NCBI RefSeq assembly: GCF_900324485.2
Contig: NC_046650.1
Location: forward strand, 9,308,828 to 9,372,827
DNA: 64,000 bases
DNA from: Mastacembelus armatus
Taxonomy: Eukaryota; Chordata; Actinopteri; Synbranchiformes; Mastacembelidae
Direction: 5' to 3'
Part shown: in pieces, positions 20,571-31,977 of the stretch
Layout of the letters: the number at the start of each line of letters is the position of its first letter
How positions within the stretch are numbered: position 1 is the stretch's first letter
The notes under the pieces: generated by a model
Seen by the model: only the letters and a program-made list of their open reading frames with translations
Database searches by the model: none
What the model was told of the DNA's origin: nothing
Made by a program: the position numbers and the translations under genes

Positions 20571-23500
20571 ATGGCCTCGGCCCACCCGGAGCCGTCTAGA
20601 GTCCTTCAAGAGGAGCTCACCTGCCCAGTGTGTCTGGATGTGTATCGAGACCCTTACTTACTTCCTTGCGGCCACAACTTCTGTAAGACTTGCCTCGATT
20701 ACCTAAAGCGTCAGGCGGAGAGAGGTCGCTTCCGCTGCCCAGAGTGCCGCGAAAGCCACCGGTCCATCGCCAAGTTTCAGAAAAACTTCAAACTAGGCAA
20801 TATCGCTGATGACTACCGTCAGCAGCGCAGAACTGTCACCACAGCTGCTACAGGTTTAAAATCCACCAAGCTACTCTGTTCGTCTCTGGCAGTGCATGAA
20901 ATCAGGAGTGCGTTTGCTGTTCCATGCGACTATTGTCCCCCGGTTGCTGCCGAGGCATCAGGCGTCGGTGCTGTTGGGGATGGTTCTTCTGCTGCTTCTG
21001 TTTCCCTGCAGGGAGGTGCAAAGCTGGAAGCTGCTGCTGCACCGATGTCTGCGGTCAAGACGTGCCTGAAGTGCGAGGTGTCTATGTGCCAGGAGCATGT
21101 AAAGCCACATCTGGAACTGCCTGCGTTCTGCGAGCATCTACTGACAGAACCAATAAATGACTTCTGGAAGAGGAAGTGCCAAAATCATGATGAGATATAC
21201 AGGTAGGGGGGGATAGGTACTCATATATTAGACTGTTAATATATATATTTAAAAAAACAGTAATTTCTGATCTAATACCAGCGCTAACCTAGTACTTTCC
21301 CCAAATTCCTGTTATTTGGTTTGCAACTCCAGATACTACTGCATGGATGACAAAGTGTACGTGTGCAATGCCTGCACCATAGAAGGAGAACACTCAGGAC
21401 ACACAATGAAAACCCTGAAAAACACAATGAAAGATCTTAAGGTAAACTCTTCATGATCATTATGGTTTGTGTCACAGCCTGTGTTATTATGAGCAATCAG
21501 TTAGGAAATCTCCACATCTAAAAAGATGATAGAGGTGTTCACGTTATTTTTAAATCCCATCCACATTGTGGTCAGAGTAGATGCTTTGTTGTAATGAAAT
21601 TAGTTTTATAGCATTTTCCCTAAATTTATTTGATGATTATCTGAAATAAACGTGTCAGAGCTTGTAATTTCAAATATTGTGTCCTGCTCCGTTCAGTTGA
21701 GCTATGTTGTCATTGTTAGGCACACACAAAGTCCTGTGATAAGTCTGGAGTCCTGATGAATGAATGTTGTCAGCGGTTGTAGCTGAATGGTAGTGTCGCT
21801 CACAATAGGTTAAACTCACTTCTGGTGCTTCCATTCTCCTGCCCAGAATGTGAAGCTGAAAGGCATCCAGTTTGCTGCTGTGAATATTCAACACTCAAAT
21901 TCAACATGTTGCATAAATGTTATAAGTTCTGGGATATTTAAAGTCAGCTGTGATCTTTCGTTTTTGTCACAACCTGAGCTCCTCGTGTTCAACAGGGCAC
22001 GCTGGATAAGCAGCTGTACAGGGTTGAAAGGAAGTACAGCACTGCAGAGAAAAAACTTCAAGAGCAGAAGGAGAAGGAGAGACAGAATAAGGTGGGATGG
22101 CACACACATTCAGTTCACCGGCAAACACACCGGAACACATCTGAATCATTTCACATTTGAGTCATTTATAATATCTCTAACTCCTTTTATCTTTTATTTT
22201 GTAATTTTTTTTGTATTTACATTTGGATGTTTTCACATCACACATGTTGTGGGTTTGGTTTACATTTACATAGGTATATTTACTACAAAGGAGAACACTG
22301 AGCTGAAAGTGTTCCACCTCTAACGCTGAGCTTTTCTGATTGGTTAGAAGGAAGAGCCTCACTCAAAAACCTTTAGAAGGGAATCGCTACAGTGCTGCTG
22401 CCAGGCTGTTGGATGAGTCTGCCTCACAGGATCCTTTGATAACATTTCTCTACACAAAAACTTACATTCTGTAGCTTTAACTGGACTGGACATGAGCCTG
22501 ATAATCTGCAGACAGCCAGTTAGTATCAGTTGCTGTTCCAGCACATAGGGATGGACTGAACAAAGTAGAATCTCCAAGCTGTTTAGTTGGAAATGAAATC
22601 TAGAAGATGATTTAAAATGAGGTTAATAAAACATATTTACATCCAGATAACTATGGATAATTAGTTAATTCCACTAAATCTCAGTGTAATGTTTCAACAT
22701 GTTTGTGTGTTTTTCCACAACAAATATGCTGTCGCCCCGATGACAACCTGTGTTGTTTGTCTTTTCTTCCTCATCTAGACATTTATGGACGAATCTGAGC
22801 AGTGTTTGAACAGACTGGGTGACGAGATGAAGGCCAAAGTAGACAGCTTTGTCACCAGATTGCGAGAATGTACACGGGCCCACTGTCACACAAACGAGCT
22901 GGCAATTCAGAAGAACATCATCAAGATCTGCCAGGACCAGGCCCGCCTCCAGGAGGTACGCTGTGGCACCGAAAACCTCATGCAGGAAAATGACCCTTTT
23001 CGCTTCATTGAGGTGAGAATCATTGCTCAAACTTGTCAAACCTTTTGAATGTTGTAGTCCATTTAACATACGTTACATACAGCTTCGATTAGTGCCTACA
23101 TTATCCAGATGTTCACCTGTATACAATATGTTTATGTATAATTCTTAGAGTTTAAAGTGGATATTACAGATATTGTGAAGTTTGCCATGTAATAAATTTA
23201 GAATGCCTTTAAAATATAGCACTTTTGGAGGAAAAAATTATTTAGGAAATTTATTTTATGACTCCTGCTTTCAAAATTTCAATATTTTTACCTTTTTTTT
23301 CAGGCATACAAGACCACAGGAAAACAGTAAGTACTGCTTTGTCTTTATTCAGGGTTTCATCTAACAATTAGTTTAATTATCAGTTGATTTAGGTAATTTA
23401 GCCGATTCATTAAAACATAAAAAAAAAAAAGGTGGTGGAGGAGGTGATTTATTTTGTTCACAAAAAAAGCTATTACAACATTCTGTTTATCAGTGCAGTT

Positions 23501-24303
23501 GCTGATTAATTTTTTTTAATCAACTGATCGTACAATAGTCTAATAATTTAATCACCTAATTGATGCAGCTTTGTATTTGTTATGGGGTGTAGAGATGAAA
23601 AGGAAATAAAAAAATGTTTGTTGAAATGTGTGTGTGTGTGTGTGTGTGTGTGTTTTAGATGCCGTAAGCAGCTAAGAAAGAACATGTTCTACCCAGAGTA
23701 CATCGACTTGGACTCAGAAGTTCTTGTCGTAAAGATGAAAGAAGAAAGTAGAAGATTCATTAATGATGAACTAGCATGTCACATTGTTGATGTCATCAAT
23801 TCCCTGTGTAAGGAATTTTCCCTCATCACATTAACTTCAAATATCCCTATCACATCACACATTATAATTTAATCTGCTCATTTGAAATGTTGTTCATAAA
23901 CATATTGATTAGTGCAGCTGAGAGGTGTCGCATACATTATAAGAGTCAGGTACATTTTAAGGGCTTAGAAACAAAAAGATATTTTTGAAATTTTGTCCAC
24001 TCATCAGGTCAACTTTCAGATCTCGAGGAGGAGGAGGAGCAGGAGGAAAATGAGGAAGAGGCCGTGGAGGAGGATGATGAGGAAGACGACGATGACCTCT
24101 ATGACACCAGCGAAGAAGAAATAAGAAGTGAGGCGGAGGAGGAGGAAGAAGACGAAGAGGAGGAAGGACATGACCAAACTGAGCTGGCTGATGATCTTTA
24201 CAGCCCCGGAGAGGAGGAGGAGGAGGATGACGATGAAGAGGGTGAAGAGGAAGAAGATGAAGAAGATGATTATGAAGAGGACGACGAAGAGAGAGGGGTT
24301 TAA
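20571..24303 (+). CDS. TRIM-family E3 ubiquitin ligase with acidic C-terminal tail
   Basis: Seven coding exons join in phase: 20571-21202, 21333-21441, 21996-22091, 22779-23012, 23304-23326, 23659-23807, 24008-24303, giving 512 residues. A C3HC4 RING lies at about residues 18-57 (CPVCLDVY, CGHNFCKTC, CPEC). B-box 1 (KTCLKCEVSMCQEHVKPH) is within about 119-190. B-box 2 lies at about 203-235 (CQNHDEIYRYYCMDDKVYVC, CTIEGEHSGH). A coiled coil follows (KQLYRVERKYSTAEKKLQEQ). The last exon, about residues 415-512, is almost all Glu and Asp. No PRY-SPRY domain follows. The overall plan recalls fish TRIM25-like B-boxes with an acidic tail like TRIM54/55/63, so no symbol is given. RING proteins of this type transfer ubiquitin; many TRIMs act in innate immunity. 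Strong family call, uncertain orthology. Confidence 0.88.
21771..21850 (+). mobile_element. Degenerate tRNA-type SINE in a TRIM intron
   Basis: TTGTAGCTGAATGGTAGTG resembles the A-box region of fish tRNA-derived SINEs, followed by a diverged body. Only a remnant. Confidence 0.3.
22325..22490. repeat. Dispersed repeat, copy 1 (TRIM intron)
   Basis: TTTTCTGATTGG, then TTAGAAGG, GCTGCCAGGCTGTT and a right end ATTCTGTAGCTTTA match, in the same order, a copy at about 55785-55925. The shared ends suggest a miniature DNA element or SINE-like repeat. Family not identified. Confidence 0.5.
23355..23575. repeat. Diverged hAT-like miniature element in a TRIM intron
   Basis: Alternating ATTAATTTT, AATCAACTGATCG and TAATTGATGCAGC motifs resemble a teleost repeat rich in GATTAATCG units whose end reads GTTGCAGCC. 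Much decayed. Confidence 0.3.
23627..23652. repeat. (TG)n microsatellite in the last part of TRIM intron 6
   Basis: Perfect dinucleotide run directly before the TTTTAG acceptor of the 23659-23807 exon. Confidence 0.9.
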
Positions 24304-26090
24304 CCGAAGACATTTGTATACATATATTTTTACACCTTTTGAAGCACTTTTGATCCCTAACTTTGGGCGAATGCTACAGCTGTTTTGACATCTATGTTGC
24401 ATCCATCTTCTCTTTGAATGTCCCATGCTGCCACATTTTGCCTCAAACCCTCCCCCAATATCCTTAGACCTTCTGATCGATGACAGAACTTTGATTCAGC
24501 TGGATTTAAAAGTAGCTGTGCACTGAGAAACAGTCACTGTAAATGTCATGCTAACGCTATGTATCATATTGCTAACTTTACCTAAGGTGCTTTATATTTG
24601 GAGACATTTGCTGTCAAGGTACAAATACAAATTTGAATGTATGACAGAATGTGGCTGGAAGACCTGAGTTCCTTTAAAGTGAATTTAGAAAAGCTTCTGC
24701 ATGTTTGATGCCAGATTTTCTACCCTTTTGATTAAAATCTATAAAAATATTAGAAATGTAACTTTATAGTTTTGGCAAATATGAGGTTATTTATTTTGAA
24801 AAACCTCTTCACCTGGAATTTTGATTCAAAAACTGGTGCTAGGCATTAAGAGGTCTTACACACACAGAGCTTCTGGAAAAGAAGAACATAATAAATAAAT
24901 AATTTTCTTAGATTTAGCAGGCATAGATATAAAATGTTGAATCGCTCCCCAGTTTTCTATCACCATATAAAGCCTTTCGATCAGTATCCTTGCAAACAGG
25001 CCAGCATCTGGTGTTGTATTGAGTTGAAGAGAATAAGCGTAAAACAAATACATCAGGCTGGTAAAAATCTACTTGGATGAGTCCTGCATGTATGTGTGAT
25101 TGTTTCATTCATGCTAGAACATTGCAGGCCAAAGAATCAGGATACGTATGTGCATGAACAATTGAAAAGGTTTGTATGCTTGGCATGGTATTAAGAAATA
25201 GAAACGTGAACTGAATGCACAGGCTACAGGTTGGCTTTGCTATTCATAATTCATAGTGCTTTGAAGGCAATTAATGCAACAGTCAAATGTTCCTATGCAC
25301 AGTTTATATATTATTCTTAAAATATTAATTTCAGGTGATGTGGAATTTTGCACTTTACTACAAAATGCTGTAGTAGGCCTGAAATGTTTGAATGTTTAAA
25401 GGTGATTTTGATAAGAGTGATTTTTGTGTGGCCAAAGTGAAATAAATAAAGCATAATTATAAAGCTTGTTCAAATGAGCACAGTTGTGTAGTTGTCCTTG
25501 GCAAATATGAAGACAATACAGACAGGTATATCTGATTTAACTTCAGGTAGATAATCCACAGGAAGGGGAGGAAAGAGTGGGCTAAAACCAGCGACATGAA
25601 TACACAGGGTTTGATTAGACACTGGACAGAATATGACGACTGGGCTTTGTGTGTAATGTAATCTACCAGAAACCAGTCACACATATTGCTTCAATGTAAT
25701 GATTGTAGAAAATTTGGAGGTCAATACTGTACAGTCTTTTAGGAAGAGTGTTTTTTTTTTTTTTCACACTCCAGCAGGTCCAGCTGGTTACAACCACCAG
25801 AACAGAATTAAAATACATGTGATTTTTAAAACAGCAAATAAACTAATAGAAATATTCGAGATACAGCAATAATAAAGCACAGGTTTGGAGCTTATAATGT
25901 TTATAAAGATTTAAGAATAGATTTCAAATTTGACTTTAAATCAATAAAAATTTAGTAATAATAATACTAATATATTTTTTTGCCGTGACAATAGACAAGA
26001 TATTGTCTCTGGCTAGTGACTGATTTATTGAACAGCATTAAGTTTTACAGTTTGTTGTTTGACATTTGCTCCTTTTCTGCACAGGAACAA
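24304..26090 (+). other. TRIM 3' UTR and intergenic spacer
   Basis: No further exon seen. The AT-rich sequence ends in overlapping AATAAA signals at 25441-25450, which could close the TRIM transcript with a 3' UTR of about 1.1 kb. Confidence 0.45.
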
Positions 26091-26262
26091 CAGCCATCCC
26101 GGAACTCTTGTTCTGGCGCGTTTAACCGGCGGACATTAAAAGGGGACGCACTTATTTCCTGCGGGTTTTAGCAATACACAAGCGGCGCATGTGTTTTGGA
26201 GTTTAGTTACAGAATCAGAGCAAAACATTTAGCGTTTGTCGGTGATAAACACAGGTCGAGCT
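26090..26262 (+). promoter_or_regulatory. Promoter and 5' UTR of mrpl48
   Basis: A locally GC- and CpG-richer segment (CTGGCGCGTTTAACCGGCGG) directly precedes the mrpl48 ATG and differs from the AT-rich flanks. No TATA box; typical of a housekeeping promoter. Confidence 0.45.
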
Positions 26263-29200
26263 ATGAATCCTGTCTTTCGAAAGGTAATTTAGTTTTATTT
26301 TTGTGGGGTTTTTTTTGCACCGCTGTTCTTCACAGAGGTCAGAGAGAGTATGTCATACGAAAAATGACATTGTAGCAGAAAATATTAATGTTACTTCGGA
26401 GAAGTCGTAACAGCACGTCTCTATTTCCTAATTATTAATTGATAAATTAGGGGAAAAAAGTGTTTTATTTTGGAGGTCGTCGTGGATAATCACCCAGCCT
26501 TAGGTTGGGCTGCAATTAATCGTTTCTTTCATTCAATATTAGGACATTGCACCTCATTATCGATTATTGGCTTTGATTGATGGTATTGTGCCTGTTGTTT
26601 TGCCTCTGAAAAGCTGCCTTGCCATGTTTTCATCTGCTAATCACAGTTTACCACAACCCAGGGTGATGTTTTCAGACAAACCCCCAAATATTCAGTCTAC
26701 AAAAATATAACGCAAACAAACAATTTACTTATTGACTGATCAAATAATTGACATCAGCTTAAAACTGAACCACCCAGTGGGTCAGTCTGGTCCAGTCTGG
26801 TGGCATGTGTACTTTGGCAGGAACTGGTTGGCACTACAAAAATAAAATGAACCTTTTAATCTTTTAATCGTATTTATTTTTGATACTCTCTGTGTGTTTC
26901 TGTCTCAGACATGTGGTTCTACATGATATGTGTACCCTGTAATTGCCAGGCAGATTAAGTTGACTGTAGTCAACACAAGTAATATGTTACACTGTTAAAT
27001 TCAGTGTATTTAAAACCTTTGTTATTAATATGAGAATTGATGTTATCCTGTTTTGTCCAGTTGCAGCTGTGTTTTACTCGGCAGGCATTTGTGCTCAATC
27101 AAGCACTTATATTATGCCGGTAAGTCTTTGTTTTACTTTTCATTCTCATGTGTCAGACCCTAGTCTGAGTTTTATTCATGTTTTACCCTGTTATTCGTCG
27201 CTTAACTGTCTGCCCTTGTTTTAATGTGTTTTGTGGTAGTCACTTTCTGACTGTGCTGCACTTCTCTTTTGTTGTTTTTAAATGTGCTCTATAAAGTTGA
27301 CGTATAATATAATTATTTGGTTTTGGTATCAACTCACCATAGTGCTGCACATGCTCCCTCTCATATTTGTCTGACTAATAATTCTGCTGTTGGATTTAAA
27401 GGGCCACGCCGTCCATCCAGCATCCTGTTTGGGGTATGTATTTAAATAATAGTATGGATAAAATGCTGCAGGTAAACTGCAGATAAATCCAGTGTTAGGT
27501 TTATTTTGCAAATACAGAGATGTCTGACATTTGTATAGAGAATATGTACTTAACATGATGACTACTCCCTTCAGACTCAGCTTCAGTAAACAAAAGACAG
27601 TATAAAGGCATGCCAACCCATGGTATTGGGAGGTGGAGACATCTTTTACCTAAAGAAGGGGTAAGACTAAAACCAGATTACATCTTTAAAAAAAAATAAA
27701 AATAAAAAAGTCTTAATTTCTTGTAAATCCTGCTTCTCAAGTGTAAGTGTGTGACACTTTGATAATTGTATTTCTTAGAATACAAAACACTGACAATAAA
27801 TAGTCAGACAATATAACGATCGATAACATAAAACTAAAAAGTAGATGCTTAAAACTGTTACTTTTAAGAGTTTGACACCTAGCCTCTGCCACTACCAACA
27901 CAACCTGCCTTGTGTTTGAGCTTTATTTGAGCTATATTTATTATTTACCTATCTATGTAAATAAATTCTGTGTACTGAGCCAAAGCAGGAGTGAGAGACC
28001 TTTTCCTGTTTTCTCCCATTTGTTGTTGAGGAGTTTAGGCTACAAAGCTGGCTTTTTGATTTTATTGAGTTAGGTAAGTTTAGGCTGGATATTAGAATTT
28101 TTGTTTCTTACTTTGGCCATGGCTCATCTTTGAAGTCATAAAATGAATCCCTCTTTTTTTTTTTTTTTTTGTGATATTTTGTTCTGCTTGATTTGGAGGT
28201 GGGAAGAGTTGGGGTCACAACAGGCGTCACAACAGATATTCTGCTTAAATATACATTTTTTTTTTTTTTTTTTTTTTTGCGAACACCATAACTGAATTTA
28301 AAGGTCTAGGACATGAAGATATTTCTTGCTGATGGGAGTACCTTCCTTACAGACTAAGGCCTACTGGAGGTTTTATAATTAGTTGACCCTACATGTGTAA
28401 TATGGACAAAAGGAATAAAATACTGGTTTAAAAACACTGGGAGAATGTGAAAGTGGCTATTATTTTTGTCTTTAGCCAAAGAAAAAGAAAGATAAACACC
28501 AGATGAAACAGATGGTTGAAGCAACAGATACGTCATACGGGACTCTGAATGTGAAAGTGTCGGGTTATGACATGACAGTGGTGGAGCATTACTCCCAGTA
28601 CATCCACAACTTCTGCAACCGACTTGGCATCAAAGTCGCAGAAAGGTGAGGGACATGGCTGCAGTTTTTTTTTTTTGTTTAAATCCATGTTGTCAGAAGG
28701 TACCAAATAATACAAAATCCTTGAACAGCAATGTTGTGACCCCCCCACTTTGGGAACCACTGTGCTAAAGAGACATGAACCTGTAAAGTACGTTTATATA
28801 CCAGGCATAGTAGAGAAGATTCTTTGATGATTTTTCCATCACTTTTTTTCTTCACTTGCAGTTATGCTTTGCCAACCAAAAATACAGAGGTCATGCTGAT
28901 GCAAGAGCAAGGCACCAAAATGTTTGTCGATGCAGTCCTAAAGACTCATGAGCGAGTCATCCAGGTAAAACTTGTCTGCATTTCTGCTTTCAGTTTCCTT
29001 TTAACTCGATGCAAGCACATTTTGTCCCGACTACTGAACAGCACAAATTAACCTACTTGTCTAGTTGAACAGCCTGGATGCCGTATTGTGCTCCATCTTC
29101 ATGGATGCTCTTTTAAAAAATCAACCAGAGGGAGTTCAACTCTCTGTGACTGAGGTGAGTCCTGATAAATATTTTTTTTTTGTTTGCATTAAATTAGGAA

Positions 29201-29603
29201 CAGAGTATTATAAATCCCTGTGAAATCATTTCAGGTTTGCTGTTTTAACAGTTAATCTGATTTCAGTTGTTTTATTGCTGCACCTGTGATACCTTCTCAT
29301 TTTGTTGTGGGCTTTAATTTTGAAAATGCAAAGGGCATAGTGTTTGCATGGTTTCAGTCTTTGCCATTTGCAATGAAATAAAGGTTTAAGTGATACAATG
29401 TCTGATCCAGAGTCAGACCCACTGTGGTCAACCAGCAAACATCCCTGTTCAAAGTCATTTAATGAAAATTTAGTTTATGTTTTAGTAATAATGTCTTCAC
29501 ATCTCCTTCGTTCTTTTCCTCTCAGCACACAGAGGCTGATTTCCACGCACGGTTCAAGGCGCGTCCAGAGCTGGAGGGCCTAATGGCTCAAGTGAACCAG
29601 TAG
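26263..29603 (+). CDS. mrpl48: Mitochondrial ribosomal protein L48
   Basis: Eight coding exons join in phase: 26263-26283, 27061-27119, 27402-27433, 27575-27660, 28476-28645, 28862-28964, 29065-29154, 29526-29603, giving 212 residues, the human length as I recall it. Diagnostic stretches are [84 protein letters not shown] and [13 protein letters not shown]. The protein belongs to the large mitochondrial ribosomal subunit; its fold is related to ribosomal protein S10. The N terminus ([17 protein letters not shown]) is basic and amphipathic as expected for mitochondrial import. A GC-rich promoter stretch lies just upstream. It separates the TRIM gene from the SAMD9-FIIND gene. Confidence 0.95.
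26506..26775. repeat. Diverged hAT-like miniature element in mrpl48 intron 1
   Basis: Starts GGGCTGCAATTAATCG, includes ATTATCGATTATTGG and ends with ATTGACTGATCAAATAATTG, the pattern of a common teleost repeat. Heavily decayed. Confidence 0.35.
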
Positions 29604-29753
29604 AGCTTGGCCTTCCAAATGACAATTGCTGTAGGTGACACAGACATGATACTTAGTAGTAATACCCATTTGAGCTTCTTAATTTATTTATTTTTTATTC
29701 ATCTCTTAAAAGTGACCATTGCACTGAAAAATACCCATCCTCTTTGTTTGGAA

Positions 29754-29759
29754 AATAAA
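29754..29759 (+). terminator. Polyadenylation signal of mrpl48
   Basis: AATAAA lies 151 bases after the stop. Confidence 0.45.
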
Positions 29760-29769
29760 GTGCGACCAC

Positions 29770-31430
29770 TTTTTCCCCAGCCTAACACAGTCATAATTAT
29801 CTGTTTTGATACTGCAAATGTTTGTGTGCACAAAAAATGAACAGGGCTCATGTCAAAGTTACCAAAACCTAAATGTAACTTTGTGGTCACCAGTGTGCTA
29901 AACACAAATTCATACATTTCTTGCACTTTCTATCTAGACATTGCACAGTTACATGTAAATTTATCTTTTTTTTTTTTTTTGCCTTGTGTAGCAACACATC
30001 TTAGGAAACCAGTTTCATCTGGATCGTGGCCCCTTCATGGAAAGAAACTTGGCTGGAGTAATGTGATGTGGGATGATGTCACTTGATCAAAACAAACAAA
30101 AAATAAATAAAATATTTATTAATAAATTGTTACACGTCTTTTGTTTGTATGCATGCAGTGGTTAAACTATTTTTATTCTACCTGTATACCCACAGGTTTT
30201 GGCCCAAAATGAGTGACAGAATAATGTGATGCTTTTTGTCTATCTCATTGAATGTTGAATCAGGTGTCCCTGCCGTGTTATCCCTACATCTGTCTTCTCT
30301 TCATATGTTCAACATCAGCACCTCTAGTCTCATGCAGTGAACCAAACTGAGCCTTTCACCCACACTTTGGTGTTTTGGACTCAGCTTAAAAATAGTTGGA
30401 TGAAGAGTAGCTCATCCAAAAGCATAGTTGTTAGGTTAATGTGAGCCTTCCCAGTTCTCTACATTCTGGGCAGGTATTGTGGGAATCCAAGCTGCTCCTG
30501 TGTTGTGCATTTTCTGTTGTCTTTTATAATTTTGAACAGATTTCAGAGGAACCAAGATGTTCAAGTGTCTCTTCCGACATAACCCTCACACAGGCAGCCA
30601 GAAGCCCCTCAGGTAAACCTTTTCTTTTTGTGCACAGAGTACATCAGTCTTGATTTTAAAGGGGAAAAAAGAACTTTAATAAAGAATATATAGTATATAA
30701 AGATCATAATTGAGTATCTTATTCTGCAAAGTACAGCAACAGTTGTATTGTTTCTTCAGTTGCAGTTACAAGCAGTTCATTGTTTAATCACTGTCAGTAC
30801 AAGGCAAAACTTGTGATTGTGATATAATGATCCTGTATGAATGGGTCTTAAATGTAAAAATGTTTCTTACGTTGGCTAATGACAAATTCATAGTCGCAAT
30901 GTAATGTAAGAATAAAAATAACCAAATAAAACAGATTGTTAGATTAAGTCTCCAAGCTCTAAATGTGTGTTTAGATAAATCCTTTTCACATTTGACTGGT
31001 TTTTACTGTAGCACACCTGTCATCCAAATTAATCACACAACAAAAGTTATACTCATTTTGTTAATCTTACTCAAACTCTTACAACAAAACATCAAAATCA
31101 GTTTTTTCTGAGAACATTGTGAACATAATAAATCAACTATTTGTGACTCAACCGTCCCACACTATTTGAACATTTTTAAAAGAGAAAAATTTGTCTTTAA
31201 AAATGTGACTGACAATTTCAGTAAGTTTGTTCCCCAAAACATTGAGAATTTGAAAGGAGTAAAAGGAGTCATTGTCAAGTAGGAATTACTTTATAGTTGG
31301 AGTAAATTATTCCTTTGTTTGCATGTTGCTTCATAATGTATATCATAAATCTATCAGCCTTCCCTTTACATAAACACATGGATGTAAACTTAAAAGAAAA
31401 TACAGATGATGTTAGAACGTTCCTCCTCCT
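29770..31430. other. Intergenic stretch, nothing recognised
   Basis: AT-rich spacer after mrpl48. Short open frames only, without splice support or recognisable domains. Confidence 0.4.
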
Positions 31431-31855
31431 CAGGATGTCTTCTGTCTCCTCATCATGTCTTCTGTGTCTCCTCCTCATCATGTCTTCTGTGTCTGTCTCC
31501 TCCTCATCATGTCTTCTGTGTCTGTCTCCTCCTCATCATGTCTTCTGTGTCTGTCTCCTCCTCATCATGTCTTCTGTGTCTGTCTCCTCCTCATCATGTC
31601 TTCTGTGTCTGTCTCCTCCTCATCATGTCTTCTGTGTCTATCTCCTCCTCATCATGTCTTCTGTGTCTATCTCCTCCTCATCATGTCTTCTGTCTATCTC
31701 CTCCTCATCATGTCTTCTGTGTCTATCTCCTCCTCATCATGTCTTCTGTGTCTATCTCCTCCTCATCATGTCTTCTGTGTCTATCTCCTCCTCATCATGT
31801 CTTCTGTGTCTATCTCCTCCTCATCATGTCTTCTGTCTCCTCCTCATGCCTCCTC
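31430..31855. repeat. Minisatellite of about 27 bases per unit
   Basis: Roughly fifteen copies of a unit containing CTCCTCCTCATCATGTCTTC, with TGTGTCTGTC or TGTGTCTATC joins and a few shorter units. Because most units are multiples of three, all three frames on the plus strand stay open, but the translated repeats are low-complexity Ser/Leu and not a gene. Confidence 0.9.
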
Positions 31856-31977
31856 GTGTGCTAATCTGCACAATGAAATGTTGATCAGTGTTTGTTTTGC
31901 ATTGAACACTTTCAAAACACACAAAAAGTATGTGTTGGGTTGTTATGTAGAAAGTTATTTAATGACCACTAACCTTT

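Noticed and set aside
24016-24426. Minus-strand open frames rich in Leu, Phe and Pro
   Set aside because: They are antisense to the acidic TRIM tail, where GAG/GAT codons give open reverse frames.
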